A stretch of DNA of 64,000 nt from Branchiostoma lanceolatum (Eukaryota; Chordata; Leptocardii; Amphioxiformes; Branchiostomatidae). The notes below the pieces were generated by a model, which saw nothing but the letters and a program-made list of their open reading frames with translations, searched no databases and had not been told where the DNA came from. The position numbers and the translations under genes were made by a program. This document shows, one piece after another, positions 32,688 through 46,800 of the stretch (position 1 is its first letter; the number at the start of each line of letters is the position of its first letter). The stretch is from positions 8,685,501 through 8,749,500 of the forward strand of contig NC_089727.1 of the NCBI RefSeq assembly GCF_035083965.1. The letters are read 5' to 3'.

Positions 32688-34801
32688 CTGTAATCTGTAA
32701 CAAAAGACAACAGACTGCAATGTTGCAAACATCATTAATTAAAAGACCTTCTATATGTGTCTAAGGAATACAATTAAGCAACAAGCACTTGCGTGATAGA
32801 TTCCCTGGTGACACAAAATTAACAAGCAAATTCAAGCACTTTCCTGATAGCACAGTGGCTGTCTCTTCTCTCAATGTGCTATATCCAAGCAATTGTTTGG
32901 TATTTTGCACAGTATACAAATGGCATTTTTGGCGACACCTCAGGGGCTAGCCTAATAGTATATCATTTCCTTTGTGACCATGGATTACAAAATTCTATGA
33001 GAGGGGGGTAGGTCAATAATTTATCTCTCATACCGGATTGAGTAATGAGACTATGAAATGAATTTTCTCAGATGACTGTTGTTCTTTTATTATCTTGCAG
33101 GTGGATTGTGTACAAAATGTAGCTCGTGTCAGGAAAGTGCTTGAAACCAGGTGATACCAAAACTGTAGCCTATATGACAATCACCTATTACATTTATGGT
33201 ACAATATTCTTGTAACATTGCATGTATCCAGCGGTAGGTATATTACAGTACATGTTTACATTCATGAATAAGACTCTTATTCACATCTTATTCTTTGTGT
33301 GATAACTTGGAATGTTGTGATGCGACATGGTTATCAAAAGCATGTACGATTAATGCAAAGAGGATTTCAACACCAATGATTTAAAAGCAGCTACAATGGC
33401 ATTACAATGCTACTTATCATAACCATGAACAACTGTTACATGTGAACAGACAAAGATTTGAGAATCACAGTTCAAGAACTGTTCTTGACAGAGTTTTGAA
33501 GGGGCTGTAACAACTGTTGTGGCAAAGAAATCTAGAATAGAAATCTAGCCAAGGTGTACAAATCAATCCGTTTTGTGATGTGTATGGATGAGGATTAGGA
33601 TGAGAATTCTTCAAGTTATCATTCGTTGCATTTTATCTGTGTCTAATTCATCAACTAGCTGTGAATCATGACTCAAGAAGAAAATGGTAAATAACCTGCC
33701 TCCAAAGGTTCAGAAAGAATCCTTAGGTAATGTTACTTACTGACAGAGCCATTTCATTGGTCACAATATGGATATTCATATTATATGTCATAATGATTGC
33801 AACCCCCCACATTTCGAAAAATAGGATTTTACAGTTACATGTAGCACCTGTTTGAACACCTGAAGATGGGGGTAGGAACAGTATGCCTTATAATGTAATT
33901 AGTAACAATGTGTGGTTAAGTCCAGGTCGGAGTCTTCTAATACATGGAAATGCAATCTTACTGTGCATAGTCATGAAAAATGCCATTTACATGTACCTCC
34001 TATAACAGTCATCTTTTTTTTCATGCATTGAGGGATCAAATTCCAACCATCACCAATCAGAATCAAGCAACAGTAACTACATTATATGGTTATTTTTTTA
34101 TAGAAATGGAATTTTTATGCCAGATTCTTTCCCCACATGTTGAGATTATTGTACAATTGTCATGTATCACTTATAATCTTGTCTTTCTGCCCTTTTAGTA
34201 CAACTACGCACAATGTTTGCTATATATATGGAAAAAATATACATTTGCTATTTGTCGATATTTCAAACATACATGGATGCACTCTCTACACACATTTTTT
34301 CAGTGCACACAGCCACAATATATTTTTTTCTTACCAGTACGGAGGGATAACCCAAAAAGATGACTAGGCACAACAATTTCATTGCCTGATTCTCAAACCC
34401 TCTTACATCAATTGAATATGAAAAAAAATCATATCAAAAGAAATCAGTAAAGAAGCAAAAGTGCATCTTCATAAAAGGAATTGACTTTTTTTTTTAAATC
34501 CCAAATTAAAGTTTACATTTTCAACTTTTGATTCTACTTAAATTGAAGTTGAAGATAAAAGAACCAGACAACCAACTTGCTATGGCTAAAAAGAGAATTT
34601 CTTTAGTACAATTTATCAGCTATTGACTTTTCACGTATTGTCCATATTAAGTAGAAATGATGTATTTTAGAATCAATTTTGTCTCATTCGTTGGGTAGGA
34701 CACACTCAGAGGGGGTTGTTCTGTACAGGAGGATCATGGGATTGCATTTCAAATGTAGACAGTTGGTGTTGGGATGACAACAGTGGTCGGCTACTCCACC
34801 T

Positions 34802-37800
34802 TCACGACGTAGGTTTCACCAGCCAACTGTTCGCTTTAATCAGTAAAGTGAAATAAACAACCACATCAGTATCAAACAAACTTAATGACCTTTTCAATGT
34901 ATTACAGTTGTTGCAATGTTAAGGCACCATAAAAACAATTCCAACAAAATTATTAAATACTATAACAATTACCATATGAAGTATACCCCAGACTTTCATA
35001 ATATGTTTACTTACTTTGGTATGCCTTTTTGCTCTTCATGGTCGGACATGGTTTTCCCTGAAATGCACAAATGAAAAGATGAAGATTGGATTACATTACA
35101 CCATATGATATCACATTCAGACGATTGCAATGTTTGACTTCACGATGGTTGAGGAGAATTACCTGTCCTCCATGCGCAAATTAATTCTTAATTTAACAAT
35201 AGATGAGTGTAAATATATACCTAACCTACCTGCATTCCCAACAATTATTTATCTTTATTCATCCTGTTGTAAAGTTTCCAACAAAAATACATCAATTTCT
35301 CTAATTCCAAACCAAGATGCTAGCAGGTACACACCTATACCTCTTCTTCCAACTGGCAAAAGCTACCAGCCACTCAAAAGTCAAGATCATAGCATGTCCA
35401 TATACAAATTTCACCTACCAAATATCATGATCACAATACACCTAAACAGTTAAGGTAAATTGATATTACTATTAGGCTAGCCCCTGAGGCATCACCAAAA
35501 ACATTTCCACATACACACAACCCCACAATATGAATGGCAGGACTGAGATACCATTTTGTCCTTGGTGGTGAAGTTGATGTTGGTTCGGATGGTCCTGGAG
35601 TTCAGGTTACTCGCAGGCCTGAAGTTGTCTGCCAGGGGGGTCTCTTTCTGCCCCATTGTGTTTTGCCATAAATTACGCAGTTGGTTCATCTGTTGAAGAA
35701 AAAAGCAAAGGCATTGAAAACTTCATTCAACAATATTTGACGAAACAGTAGGGTGCTGGTAAGGTTGAGCACAGCCATAAATATCATTATATACATGATT
35801 ATAATGTGTCAGAAGGACAGTCACTGGTGAAAATCCTTCCCTTTTAATTGTCAATCATAGTTTAGCAGAACTATCATCATGGTAGAATGTTTCTAATTTG
35901 AACAGTAAATGTTTTACAAACTTCTGTGTACACATGCTAATCGTGACCTTACAATATCAAACAGTGATTTACGGACATGATGAAACTATTCATTTTGATA
36001 GATACAGCCCTTCTCTCGTAAGAATTGTACTTGGTCTTGGAAAGAACGCCAATTAGAAACTTTAGGCTGTTTACTTCAATTCACCACCAACTTCTGAAAA
36101 GACAACAAATACAAATCAAAGTGTTTTAAGTTAGAGCAATGTTTACCGGTTGTAACATAGAGACATAAAAAGGTTCATAAACAGCATCAATGCATTTCTT
36201 ACTCAAATATTTCTTCAGATTGATGCGTCCAAATTCCATTGATTAAAACTTGACCATTTTCTGGCAACTAGCGATGGAGCCCTGTGAGGGCAAGTGCGTG
36301 AAAAAAGTGTCTGAAGTTAGGGCAACCTTCTCATCCCCACAGCAGCACAACAGAGGAACCCTGATCTAAGAAAATCAATTCTACCAAACTATTAAGCTCA
36401 ACCTGAGACAACTGTCAATACCGAATTACAACTTTCCATTGCGAAAACTTCCAATATTGTTTAGTCATGTTCGTGTTGAGTGGAAGAGTGCAGAGTAATT
36501 GTTTGACACCTCTGCTGTAGTGCGCCCCATCATCTGTTGTCTGCCGCTGTTCTATCAAAGAACCCATCGATTTTGCCAGGAGAGGTCACATCGATTACAG
36601 GGCTTTCATATGATTGTTGTGCTAATCCAGCTGCAAGCACAAGTGTCCCGTGAGTGGAAGATAAAGGGTTGTAAAGTCTCTGCGTGGTACTTAAGCTGGG
36701 TTCTCCTATGTCATGAGGGTCCAGGAATACCCACGCCTGAATTTCCGATACGTATGCATCAGCAAAATTCTTTCCTACTCACTTAAGACAGTCCATTTGT
36801 TTCAAATTCCCCAATATCAGTGTGGCTTTCCCTCAACAAGCCAAAAGCTGGTAGCTTGAAGCACTGCGAGATTAACATTAGGAAACTGTTGAAGCAAAAC
36901 TGCTTCATTTGTACAAGAGATGTTCAAACTCTTAACGGAGGTCCTGATGATTTAGTAATTATTTTGTTGATTATCATCGACTACAAAGAAGGTCGTTCGT
37001 TTGTTCGTTCGTTCAAACCCTTTAAGTGCCCAGTAGCACATAGGGAAGCTCGTTTTCTTACTGTCGCAGGGTATATCTTTACAGGGCAGAGTTGCTAGCC
37101 CCTTGCCTTTAACGTGCTTGAAGCACCTCTTTGAACACAAGATGCCATTGTACTTCCCTTCCAAAAGATGGGTGCAGCCCCAACCAAAATGCCCTCCCCA
37201 GGATTGAACTGGGACCTCCCAGTTACCAACAAATTGTAACCAAATGAGCAATACTAAGTATTTGCTTTTACATAAAGATCATTTGATAACCTTTTAAGTG
37301 TGCATGCTCATTGAGAACAACACATTAAAAATTACTTTATCGTGCAATTGCCTATAGAGCTTTGAGTTAGATGCTGCATTGTTTTAAGTACCTCTAAGAA
37401 CCTAAGTGTGAAACTCAAGGCTTTCTCTTTCTCCTGCATCTGATGTAGGATACGGCTCTCATACCAGGTATCACCATCTCTAATCCATAAGATGTTTTAT
37501 TGAAAGGAAATACAGGGGCAAAACCAGTACAAAGTGGTATAGGGGTACTCTTACAATTGCTTGCTATGATACCCCTCATCTTTTCTTTCCCAAAAACAAC
37601 AATAGGTTCAGAAAATGATAACTGTCCTTTGAATCGTCTGAGAACCTTTCCAAAGGTGTGATCTAAGTCGAGACAAAAATCGATAAACGTGGGCCGAAAA
37701 ACAGAGAAGGTTTGTATCTTCAAGGTGAGAGGATCAATCCTACTGCCGCACCTGAGCAATTATGCCTGATTGTAGTGACCTGAAATAACACAAACTGAGT

Positions 37801-40800
37801 AGGCAGCAACTGCAGTACCCTGCAGCTTAACCTTGAAGACTGTAAATCCACATTCTTTAGCTCTGTGTAAAAAGAAATTGACATTCTGACTCGCATATCA
37901 CAATGAAACAAAACAAGAACTTTTTAATATTGGCATGAAAGTTTATTCAAGTTCAAGCTTTGATGGAATTGTTGAAGAGATTAACTGTTCTCTAACTGAA
38001 AATCTTGACTCATTGGAGTTTTGGACTGACTCACTCGGTCTTCTTCAACTGTCTGACCCAATCACTGTGGACACCTGACTTCCGACGACATTTGACCCAT
38101 TGTTGAAGTCACACGTACAGAGAGTAACATGTCCAAAGCAATTTGGTCAGAGATCTGAAAAAGACTGAGTGAGTCAGTCCAAAATTCCAATTTTGTAGTT
38201 GGAGAACAGCTTTTAGATTATCTCTCCACAAGACTTTTAAAATGTTCACAGAATAAAATCTTCATTCTGCATTTGCTTGACTGAGCAACAAAAAAAACAT
38301 GTACCCATACCAACTAAATTTTTTAAACACAAAGTAAGAGTTGCAAAAAACTGCAATTTATATGGGAACATTGGACCTAAATCTCTTGACATCTGTTAAT
38401 ATGAAAAAAAGCATTTCCCTACAAGAATATGTAAATATATAACAATTTTGCAAAATTATGTAGAAACAATTATTTTCAACCATTAAGAATCTCTATTTGG
38501 GTAAAACTGTTCTCCTGTAAAGACTACAAGCCCTGATGCACTGCTGCAGAAACTCGTCTGACATTCACCTTGAAATGCCCTTCAAACCACAATTGGAACA
38601 TTTCCTCTCGTGAGCCACATAAGTTTGATATTTGTTTCCCATAGAAAATTATGATCACTCTTTACAAGTCCAGAGGGAGCTATAAGGAAATTCCATGAAG
38701 TCAAATCGGAAAACGTTGATCATTGGAAAACCTGTTAAAGTAAGCTCAACTTTTACTGTGCTTCCGATAACAGAAAGTGATGGAGCAGCTTAAGGAGGTT
38801 ATGGTAGGGTATTTTCAATAAACATAAAGTGTAGTACCTGACTTCTTATTTTCTTTTATTTGTCTAACAATCATGGAAAGTTTATAACTTTGTATATGTG
38901 TAGGTGCCTGTGTCCCACATGTATTGTACTTTTGCAATTCTAATCGAATCAAATCAAATCAAATGTATATCCAGGAGACAAAAAATAGTTTTGGTCATGT
39001 TTTTCTGAAAATTGTTGCTTCGGACAATGAAATATTCTGTATCAAGCGTTTTGGGGGGATAATCTTGATGCAGTATCCTGGAGAAATAACTGTCAAAAAA
39101 CAAACACGAGGACCTGAGCAAGGTCATCACCTTTTCTCAAGAGTAGCCCCCTCAAAAAGTACAGTACTCCTTTCAATACAACTGCAGTGCTGGGACGTTC
39201 TGCAGAGGAGTGATATACAGCAGGATGTTGCCGGTTTGCTCTGATGAGCTGATGAACAAAATTCGTACATCGTGATCGATACTTCCTCTCCCCTTAGGAA
39301 CGTCCGACAAGCCTTGACAGAGGAAATATTCCGATCGGATTCCCAGGCTACCAATTTGGAGATTCCGGCATTGTGTGCGGATGAGGCAAGCATCCCTTAT
39401 TGGAAAAGGGATACAAGGGCGCGGGAGTGCCTACATAGTGATTTCTGAAAACGAGTATTGTTATTGGTTATTGATCGTGGCCATTAGCACACAAATAAGT
39501 TGTCGGGGCAGGGCGTCCGTATCCTCACAACGGCAGTTCTCGCACCTCGCGAGACCATGGATTACAGCGAGCTGAGACACTCTTGACACAGACCGAGCAT
39601 CCCTATCCTTCAAGCAAAGGTTCAGTAGTAATTAAACAAGGTTTGTCTGGATAGCGTGGCTCAAGGCAATCATCTTCAGCTCCTGAATATGATGCTTTGA
39701 AATTGGGCTGGTCTCATCTAAGATTCTCTCAAACAAAGTGTTTTCTTTACACCTGGTGACTGAGATCACTTGTATCATTTATCATACTTAGAAATAGGGC
39801 TGGTCTCATCTAAGGTTCTCTCAAACAAAGTGATTTTTTTACACCCATGGGCTTTAACATTGCAGGCAGAAGTTTTGAGATCATTTGTATCATTCATTAT
39901 ACTTTGGTACCAACAAGATGAAGTGATATTGATTCATAAGCCAAATCTCTTGGATTCTATGTCTTAATATTGTAGCAAAATTTTCAGCTGTAAGGCCCTA
40001 ATGCTGTAGAGCTGAGGATCATCATTCTTAGGGCCCAGTTAAGAACATATTTAGCCAGTTAAAGAGATTTGGACAGGTTATTGAGGAAACTAGGTTGCTC
40101 GAAGTACCTGAATCCAATGTAAGTGGGTCAATCCATTTCTGAAGATAGCCAGAAGCCTTTTCTGGATAATGGTCTAGAGAGGATTTTCTGGGTAGATTTG
40201 TCATAGTGTTGATGCAGGTTATCCCTGACACTGGAGTCTCTGTGCAGGCAGGAACCTCTGTTCTCCTTGTCCAAATTGGTCTCATGCAAAAATGCTAAGA
40301 ACCTGGTATGCTCTCAAAATACCACCACTAACCATGATTTAAAATATAGAAGTATAAAACAGCAAGGTTAGTCTCTTTCTGGTGTCTTTGTGTAACCCCC
40401 TTCTTACCACACCCATTCTCAACCAATTTTTGTAGTCTCTTGAAATTGTGATACTCTGTTCTTAGCAGGGCAAGAGAGTCAATAGAAAACATACAGCATA
40501 AAGGGCACATGTATAATATGGGCAGTAACATGGAAAAAAATATGTGTTGCTCCTTGGATTTTGGAAACTTGAGAAATTGCCATAAACATGTACTACGACA
40601 GTGGACATGACGTCTAAAAGTTCTTTTAAAGTCGTACAACAACAGGTTTAAGTTCATAGCTTATTTCACCGAAGAAAGTTTGTTCTATACTTTGGATGGG
40701 CTGATAGCCAAAGTTTTCCCAGGTCTATTGAACTCTTAATTCACCCCATTGCAAACCCTTGAGGACACTACCTGGGCCCATCCCTATAATAGATACAAGT

Positions 40801-43800
40801 AAATTTGCACACGTTATCACAAAGGCAAAGTCCCCATCTTCAAAGATCTATTGGTCACTCATTCATCACGCCGGACTTAAATATGAGCCAGGGGAGCCGA
40901 CCATCAGGAGGTAAGGCTGAATAAGTCATGAGGTCTGAATAATTCACACAGTTCGACAGGTCTGCCCAACAGTTTTGAGAGCCTTTGTTACAGGTGTGAC
41001 ACACTGCCAATCTGTCTTTAGGATGCCCTTCTGGCTATATTACTTAATGTAGCCGGCATCGGCAGATTGCCATAATGGCATTTTCACAACACTTTGCCCG
41101 CAAAATGAACAGATTCTATTTTCTTGGTGAGAAGTAAAGGCAGCTACAATATTAGCACCACATACATCACAAGGATTTCTATCGAATGAGCTGACTTTTT
41201 TCTGCATTCTACATTACTTTATGTAGTTAGCATGGGCAAACTTCACCTCCAAAATGAACAGATTCGCATCTTACCTTAGGAATCTACAGCAACTACAATA
41301 GTAGTACCATGGGCACCACAAGGAATCCTGCCCAAAGAACTGACTTTTTCCTTACATTCTACATTACTTTATGTAGTTAGCATGGGCAGACTTCACCTTC
41401 AAAATGAACAGATTCTCACCTTACTGTTGGAATGTACACCAGCTTCAATATTAGTACAATATGTTGGAATGTACACCAGCTACAATATCAGTACAATTGA
41501 CATCACAATGATTCCCATCCAATGAACTTACTTTTTCTTGCATTCTACATTACTTTATGTAGATAGCATGGGAAAGCTGCCTAAATGGCATCTGGCCATC
41601 ACTTAAAACAGATTCTAATCTCACAGTATACATAAATCAGCTACAATATCAGCACCATGGACATCACAAGGATTCCTATTCCATGTACTGACGTTTTTCT
41701 TGCATAGGAAGCCAGTGCGCTGCATAAGAGTTTCTGCTTATTGCGTAGATCTAGAAGACTATGCCTACTGGAGGGTCAAGGAGTATTCCAGCAAAACTGG
41801 AATAGATGGTGTAAACATAAATGGGACAAAACTAGCAGATTGTCCTTTTTGCCTGAAAAAAACAAAATGCTGCATAAGAGTTTCTTCTGAACTAGTAGAG
41901 GACTATATGACTACTGGAAAAGATCAGGGATGCTTGCATCCTAAAGAAAATTGGAAAAAATGGTCTAAACATAAATGGGACGTCAGACTAGCAGAAGTTC
42001 CTTTTCGTCTCACAAAGACCTTTTTGTCTGTGGCATCTAAGCTGGTCTATCTGTGCCAATTGTTATAGTCCCTAGTTTACAACCACTACCGATCTAACGG
42101 ATACTCCAGTCATGACAAATGTGGTGCTTTTGTCCCATCAATTTTCTCGCAAATTCAAAAGGACTCCGAATTTGGTCCAATTCTCCTCATCTGTTCGCAG
42201 TTTCCAATCATGATCCTATTTAGGCCAAGGGCCAAAACTACAACCCCAAATTTCCCCCAGGGAAGTCATTAGCACAGTGCCTCTCCAGTTATAGCGCCCC
42301 AGTATTGGTAAATCTTGATTGAATCCAGTTGTATACAATACTGTTCTCATGTCCTTTTATGACTCTGGAGTATAGGAAGTCATATTGGGGCTCACAGAGG
42401 GAGTTGGAGCGTATAGAGGGAACACTGTCTTCAGCCACACCCATGTCTTGCCCTCTCAAGTAGCTCTAATTAATATTCAACTAATCAGATGGCAAAGTCA
42501 AGCATCAAGCAGCATTAATGTTTTGTATGTTGGAAGCATTATAACTAGGCCAAATCAATATATAACAAAACAGTCTCAAATCTTATTATCACAGCATGCT
42601 TAGAAATTATTACATTAACTCTATTATCACAAAATGTTAAAAAAGAATTAACAAATTTATCTCTCTGGCAGATCTTTTCCTTTCTCCATTTTACTCCCCC
42701 CCCCCATTAGAATCCCATCACCACTACGGTTAGGCAGACTGGCGCTGACTACAACACTAAAATGTGCAATTGTAGATCACCTTACAATTATGATCTTGCA
42801 AACAAATTTCATTGTGTTTTTGGATAAGTGAAAGTAAATAATAGAGATTAACTGAAGACATAGGCAGGTAATTGATATCCCTGAAGATGCAACAAACTAA
42901 TATTGTTATGAAAGTCATCCCCTCTTTATTCACTGAGGCTACATGGCTCTTCTCTGCATGATCTATATTAAATGCATCTAAGTTTACGGTGATTTGATTT
43001 CGCGATTGGGAGAAAATGGAGTTTTGCAGTGGTTTTTAGTTCACGGTTAAAACAAGGGGGTAGGCTAACAGAAGACAGAATAAGCATTTTTGCACTGGTT
43101 TTAAGTTCACTGTTGAGAGGTTATCTGCAAAACTGCAAACATTAAACGATCGCAAACTTAAATGCATTTACAGTAAATTCTCTTTCAAACTTTCCACACT
43201 TAGGCTAACTTTGCTAGGTTTCCACCACTTATACAGTCCCAAGATGATAAACATGTATGTCTGCCACCATACACCAGGGTACAGCAAAGTGTTTCCGGCA
43301 CCCAAACTATTTGCCCTTGTATCGATGAGAGCAAGGTCAATCTGTCACCTTGATGACTACCTGGCCTTTGCGTTGACTCATGCACCCCGAGCCAATTAAT
43401 CCGCCTAATTAATTACCCCATAATTCAGACGGGTAATGAGAGCCTAGTCTGCACACATCCATCTCAGTCGTTTCCACCATTGCCTGCTAATCAAGAAACA
43501 ATGAGGGATGCTTTTTCATGTATCTTGCTGGTTTCTTTGCATTGACAATATTGAATCATTGCACTCCTGGTCAAACGATACTATCCTTCATGTCATACCT
43601 GGGCCGCAATAATGTTTGATACCGTGATATTTTGGGTTATTGCACAGGCTTCTACTTGTACCACGTAGGTTTCCAGATAATATTTTGAACGCACTCCACA
43701 TGCGCCAAGTGCTCAAATACCAGATTTGGACATTGGAATTGCTACTGTTACAATTTTTGTTTGAAGTTATTTCTCAACTTCTGGTGCATTTCACATTGAA

Positions 43801-46800
43801 ATGTGTGTTTTCTAAGATATGCATGACAAAAATAAGATACAACACAGTGACTGTGCACTCCGCATCACACTTAGTCCCAGCACTCCCGCAGAATACACTG
43901 TGTTGTTTTCATAAATCCTGCCCCCATCCCATCTTACATGTAAACTTACATGTAATCTGTGATTTACTCCAAGCTGATACCATCATTAAGCAGGTTAAGA
44001 CTAAGATTTGCAAAGCATGTAGTGCGAATCCATCTTTTCCGCAAGCAAACAGATGGCTTAATAAGTAAGGCATGCCAAAAGCAAAGGGTCCCCTAACAGA
44101 CCTCGAATGCTTGATCAACTATTATTAGAAACACGTCCGTTGAAGTGAGACATGTTCAATCTTCCAGACTGATTGATGGTACAGTGTTGGCAAGCAAAAT
44201 TGCATTGCAATGCCAAGGTCCTCATTTTCTTAGAGGGGGGGACAACAAATGGTGTGGTGAAGATGAGGAATTGGCATTTAGAGCAGCATACAGGTTTCCA
44301 TATGTTTACCTTCATGGAAGGAATACATTTATCATTTTTGTTCTGTTTCTTCTTCTTCTTCTCCAAACAAAAAGGTCAACAACAGCTAGAACAGCTAGAT
44401 GGCTGTCACCATGGTTACTGGTAAAGTAGCAGACACCCTGTGGTGTTTGATTATGTTATGTAGCAAGTGGCAGGACAGAGCTAGAGGGGCTGGTCACCAT
44501 AGATTTGAATGTGTTGGAGTAAGAATATCCTGAGCAGCAGTTTGTTAGGCTAGACCAGGTGAAGGTAAACATGATGCATTTGCTTGCAAATGTTACCTTT
44601 CTATCATAAATTTGTTATAATCATTATCCCTTTATTTGGACATGAACATTATATTTTACTAGGAATAGTTGAAGAAGAGCGTCCCAACTAGGTACATGTA
44701 AATTACCATTAAATTTTGAAAGATCCAGAAAGTTGTTCCAAAATGAACAATTTTTCTTTAAATTCTTTTTCACATAAAAAATATATACTTGTATGCTTGG
44801 CAAAAGTGACACTCAAAAATAGTCCAAAGCTTAACAGTCATCAGGGTAATTGAAGAACTGTTCAGAATTACTATAATTACTAAAGTTGAGTTCACCACAG
44901 ACTTGATTTGGCTGGCACTAAAACTTTCAAGGCATTATCAAATAATGATTAATCTGCAGAGACTTTACCTTACAGCTTGAATTGATTCTACATGTGCATT
45001 GAGAGTTGGATGCGCCAAAAGAATTAGCGACAGTCAGAGGACTCGGATGGCTATGACTGCTGCAGTCATACATTTTTTAAAATGTATGACTGCTTAAAAG
45101 CAGGGACATCAGACATGCACAATTTGTATAAGATGTGACATAGAATTGCAAATGCTTGGAATAGGAGATGGGTACTGCTCTATGCATAGACAAATGTAGG
45201 AATGATTTTACTTTCAACTCCAGGTTGAAAATTACACAAATGCTAGGCCCCACTGACTGATGATATGGATGACATCCACACATGCATCATTTTTCGTTTG
45301 TTTCCATAAAAAACAAAGAAGCTGAAAAATGAGCAAATATTTGCCCTCCATTGCAAAAAATATCGGATTGCAGAATACTTAATGCATAGAATGCCAAAGT
45401 CAAAGAAGAAGATGTGAAAGAACTAAGATAAAGAGTTTTTTGTTTGCCAAATGACAGTTAATCTTCATCAACGTAATTTGTTGTTTGATATACCATATTC
45501 TGTATGTTCAGTCTGTTGTTTCCTTCCTGACTACATAGATTTCATAATGAAAGCAACAATTTTTTTTCCTTCACACACTTACATCATTTTGGGGTGCCCA
45601 TACAGTTGTGTATGATGTCATCCACATAATCAAATCAACATGGCCTCAGTGCAGAAATTGGAGACAGAACTGACCTTTTTTCTGGAGATGTAGACAGGCT
45701 TGTTCATGACTATCCACGTTACTGTTTCCGCACAGTCTGGGGAGGTCAACGACCCCTGGTAGGTCATGTAGTGGGGCGTGGTGGGGAACAGGTTGGTCAA
45801 GTTGAAGTCCTCCACTCTAGCTGCCGCTCCTACATGGTTACATATTCAAAACAAGGTGTCAATCAAACTTGACTTATCATTAGTTATACCAATACTGCAA
45901 GAAAGGTGTCAGACTGTTGGTAGTTAGGAAAAAGGTAAAAGAATTGGTGAACCCCCTTTTTGCTAAAATAGTTGAGATGTACAACACTGGGTTTATAGCA
46001 AATGCCAATTTTTGGGAGATTTTGATTGAATGAATGCTAATTTTTATCACTTTTACAGATTTTTGCATCTTTTTCAACTTCAAAGTGCATTTAGTACATT
46101 TTAGAGAAAACTGTAAATGCCTATAAGTTTGCAGTGACCTAATTTCACTGTAATGAGTAAAAAGAGTCTCTGAGGCAGTTTTATTTATGCGAAAGTGCTA
46201 CAGTCACATATATGTACTGTGTAGTAATAGCAACAAACTTTACGCTGTCATTTTAAGTTCACAGTGAAGCAGTTACCGCAAAAACCGTAAACATAAAACA
46301 CTGCAAAAATCTTAAGAATTACAGTATGTTTATGTATCTTAATAAACTCTGAATTTCTTGTACATGATGGCACTTATAACACAGTCAACACCTTTCTCTG
46401 CAATATGGTAGGTAGTTATTGTTTTTACCACATAAGGGTCACAGGTAGCAAAAACACCACAAACACATCACAAAAACTGCAGGATTCAGCACAAGCATGC
46501 AGGGATAAACACAACACTAATCACAGTAACAAAACAACACGCTGGACAACACATCAAACATCTCACAAACAAAATTTGCAGACAGAGAAGAACACAAAGT
46601 ATTTTGTACCACACAGAAAGGCGATATGAAAATGTGCATGGGATGGCTGTGGGCTGCGACTATTTTGCAGCCACATGTATGTTTGTGTGAAAATGTAGAA
46701 CAGAACTGATTCTTGTGCATTTGACCCATGCAATGCCTGTGCTAGTCCAGAACAATTTTGTGATGTGTTCGGGGGCATCCGTACTCTGCATAACTGTGCA

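Larger units (their letters stand above)
31300..34801. other. 3' flank of the CA10-like gene and intergenic DNA
   Basis: AT-rich DNA with no protein-like frame. It probably contains the long 3' UTR of the CA10-like gene (minus strand) and holds one MITE copy (32491-32687) and a tandem duplication (31348-31760). Confidence 0.45.
35690..45674. other. Intron of the CA10-like gene (10 kb)
   Basis: No further exon is needed, because flanking exons join in phase and match CA10 without a gap. It contains a SINE, a palindromic MITE, tandem duplications, a satellite patch, MITE family M and a family C repeat, listed separately. The 39120-39640 part is less AT-rich and could be regulatory. Confidence 0.55.

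Noticed and set aside
41700-42068. 122-codon Lys/Cys-rich frame (+)
   Set aside because: It spans a ~150-bp DNA duplication on the antisense side of a CA10-like intron, and the protein repeat follows the DNA repeat.
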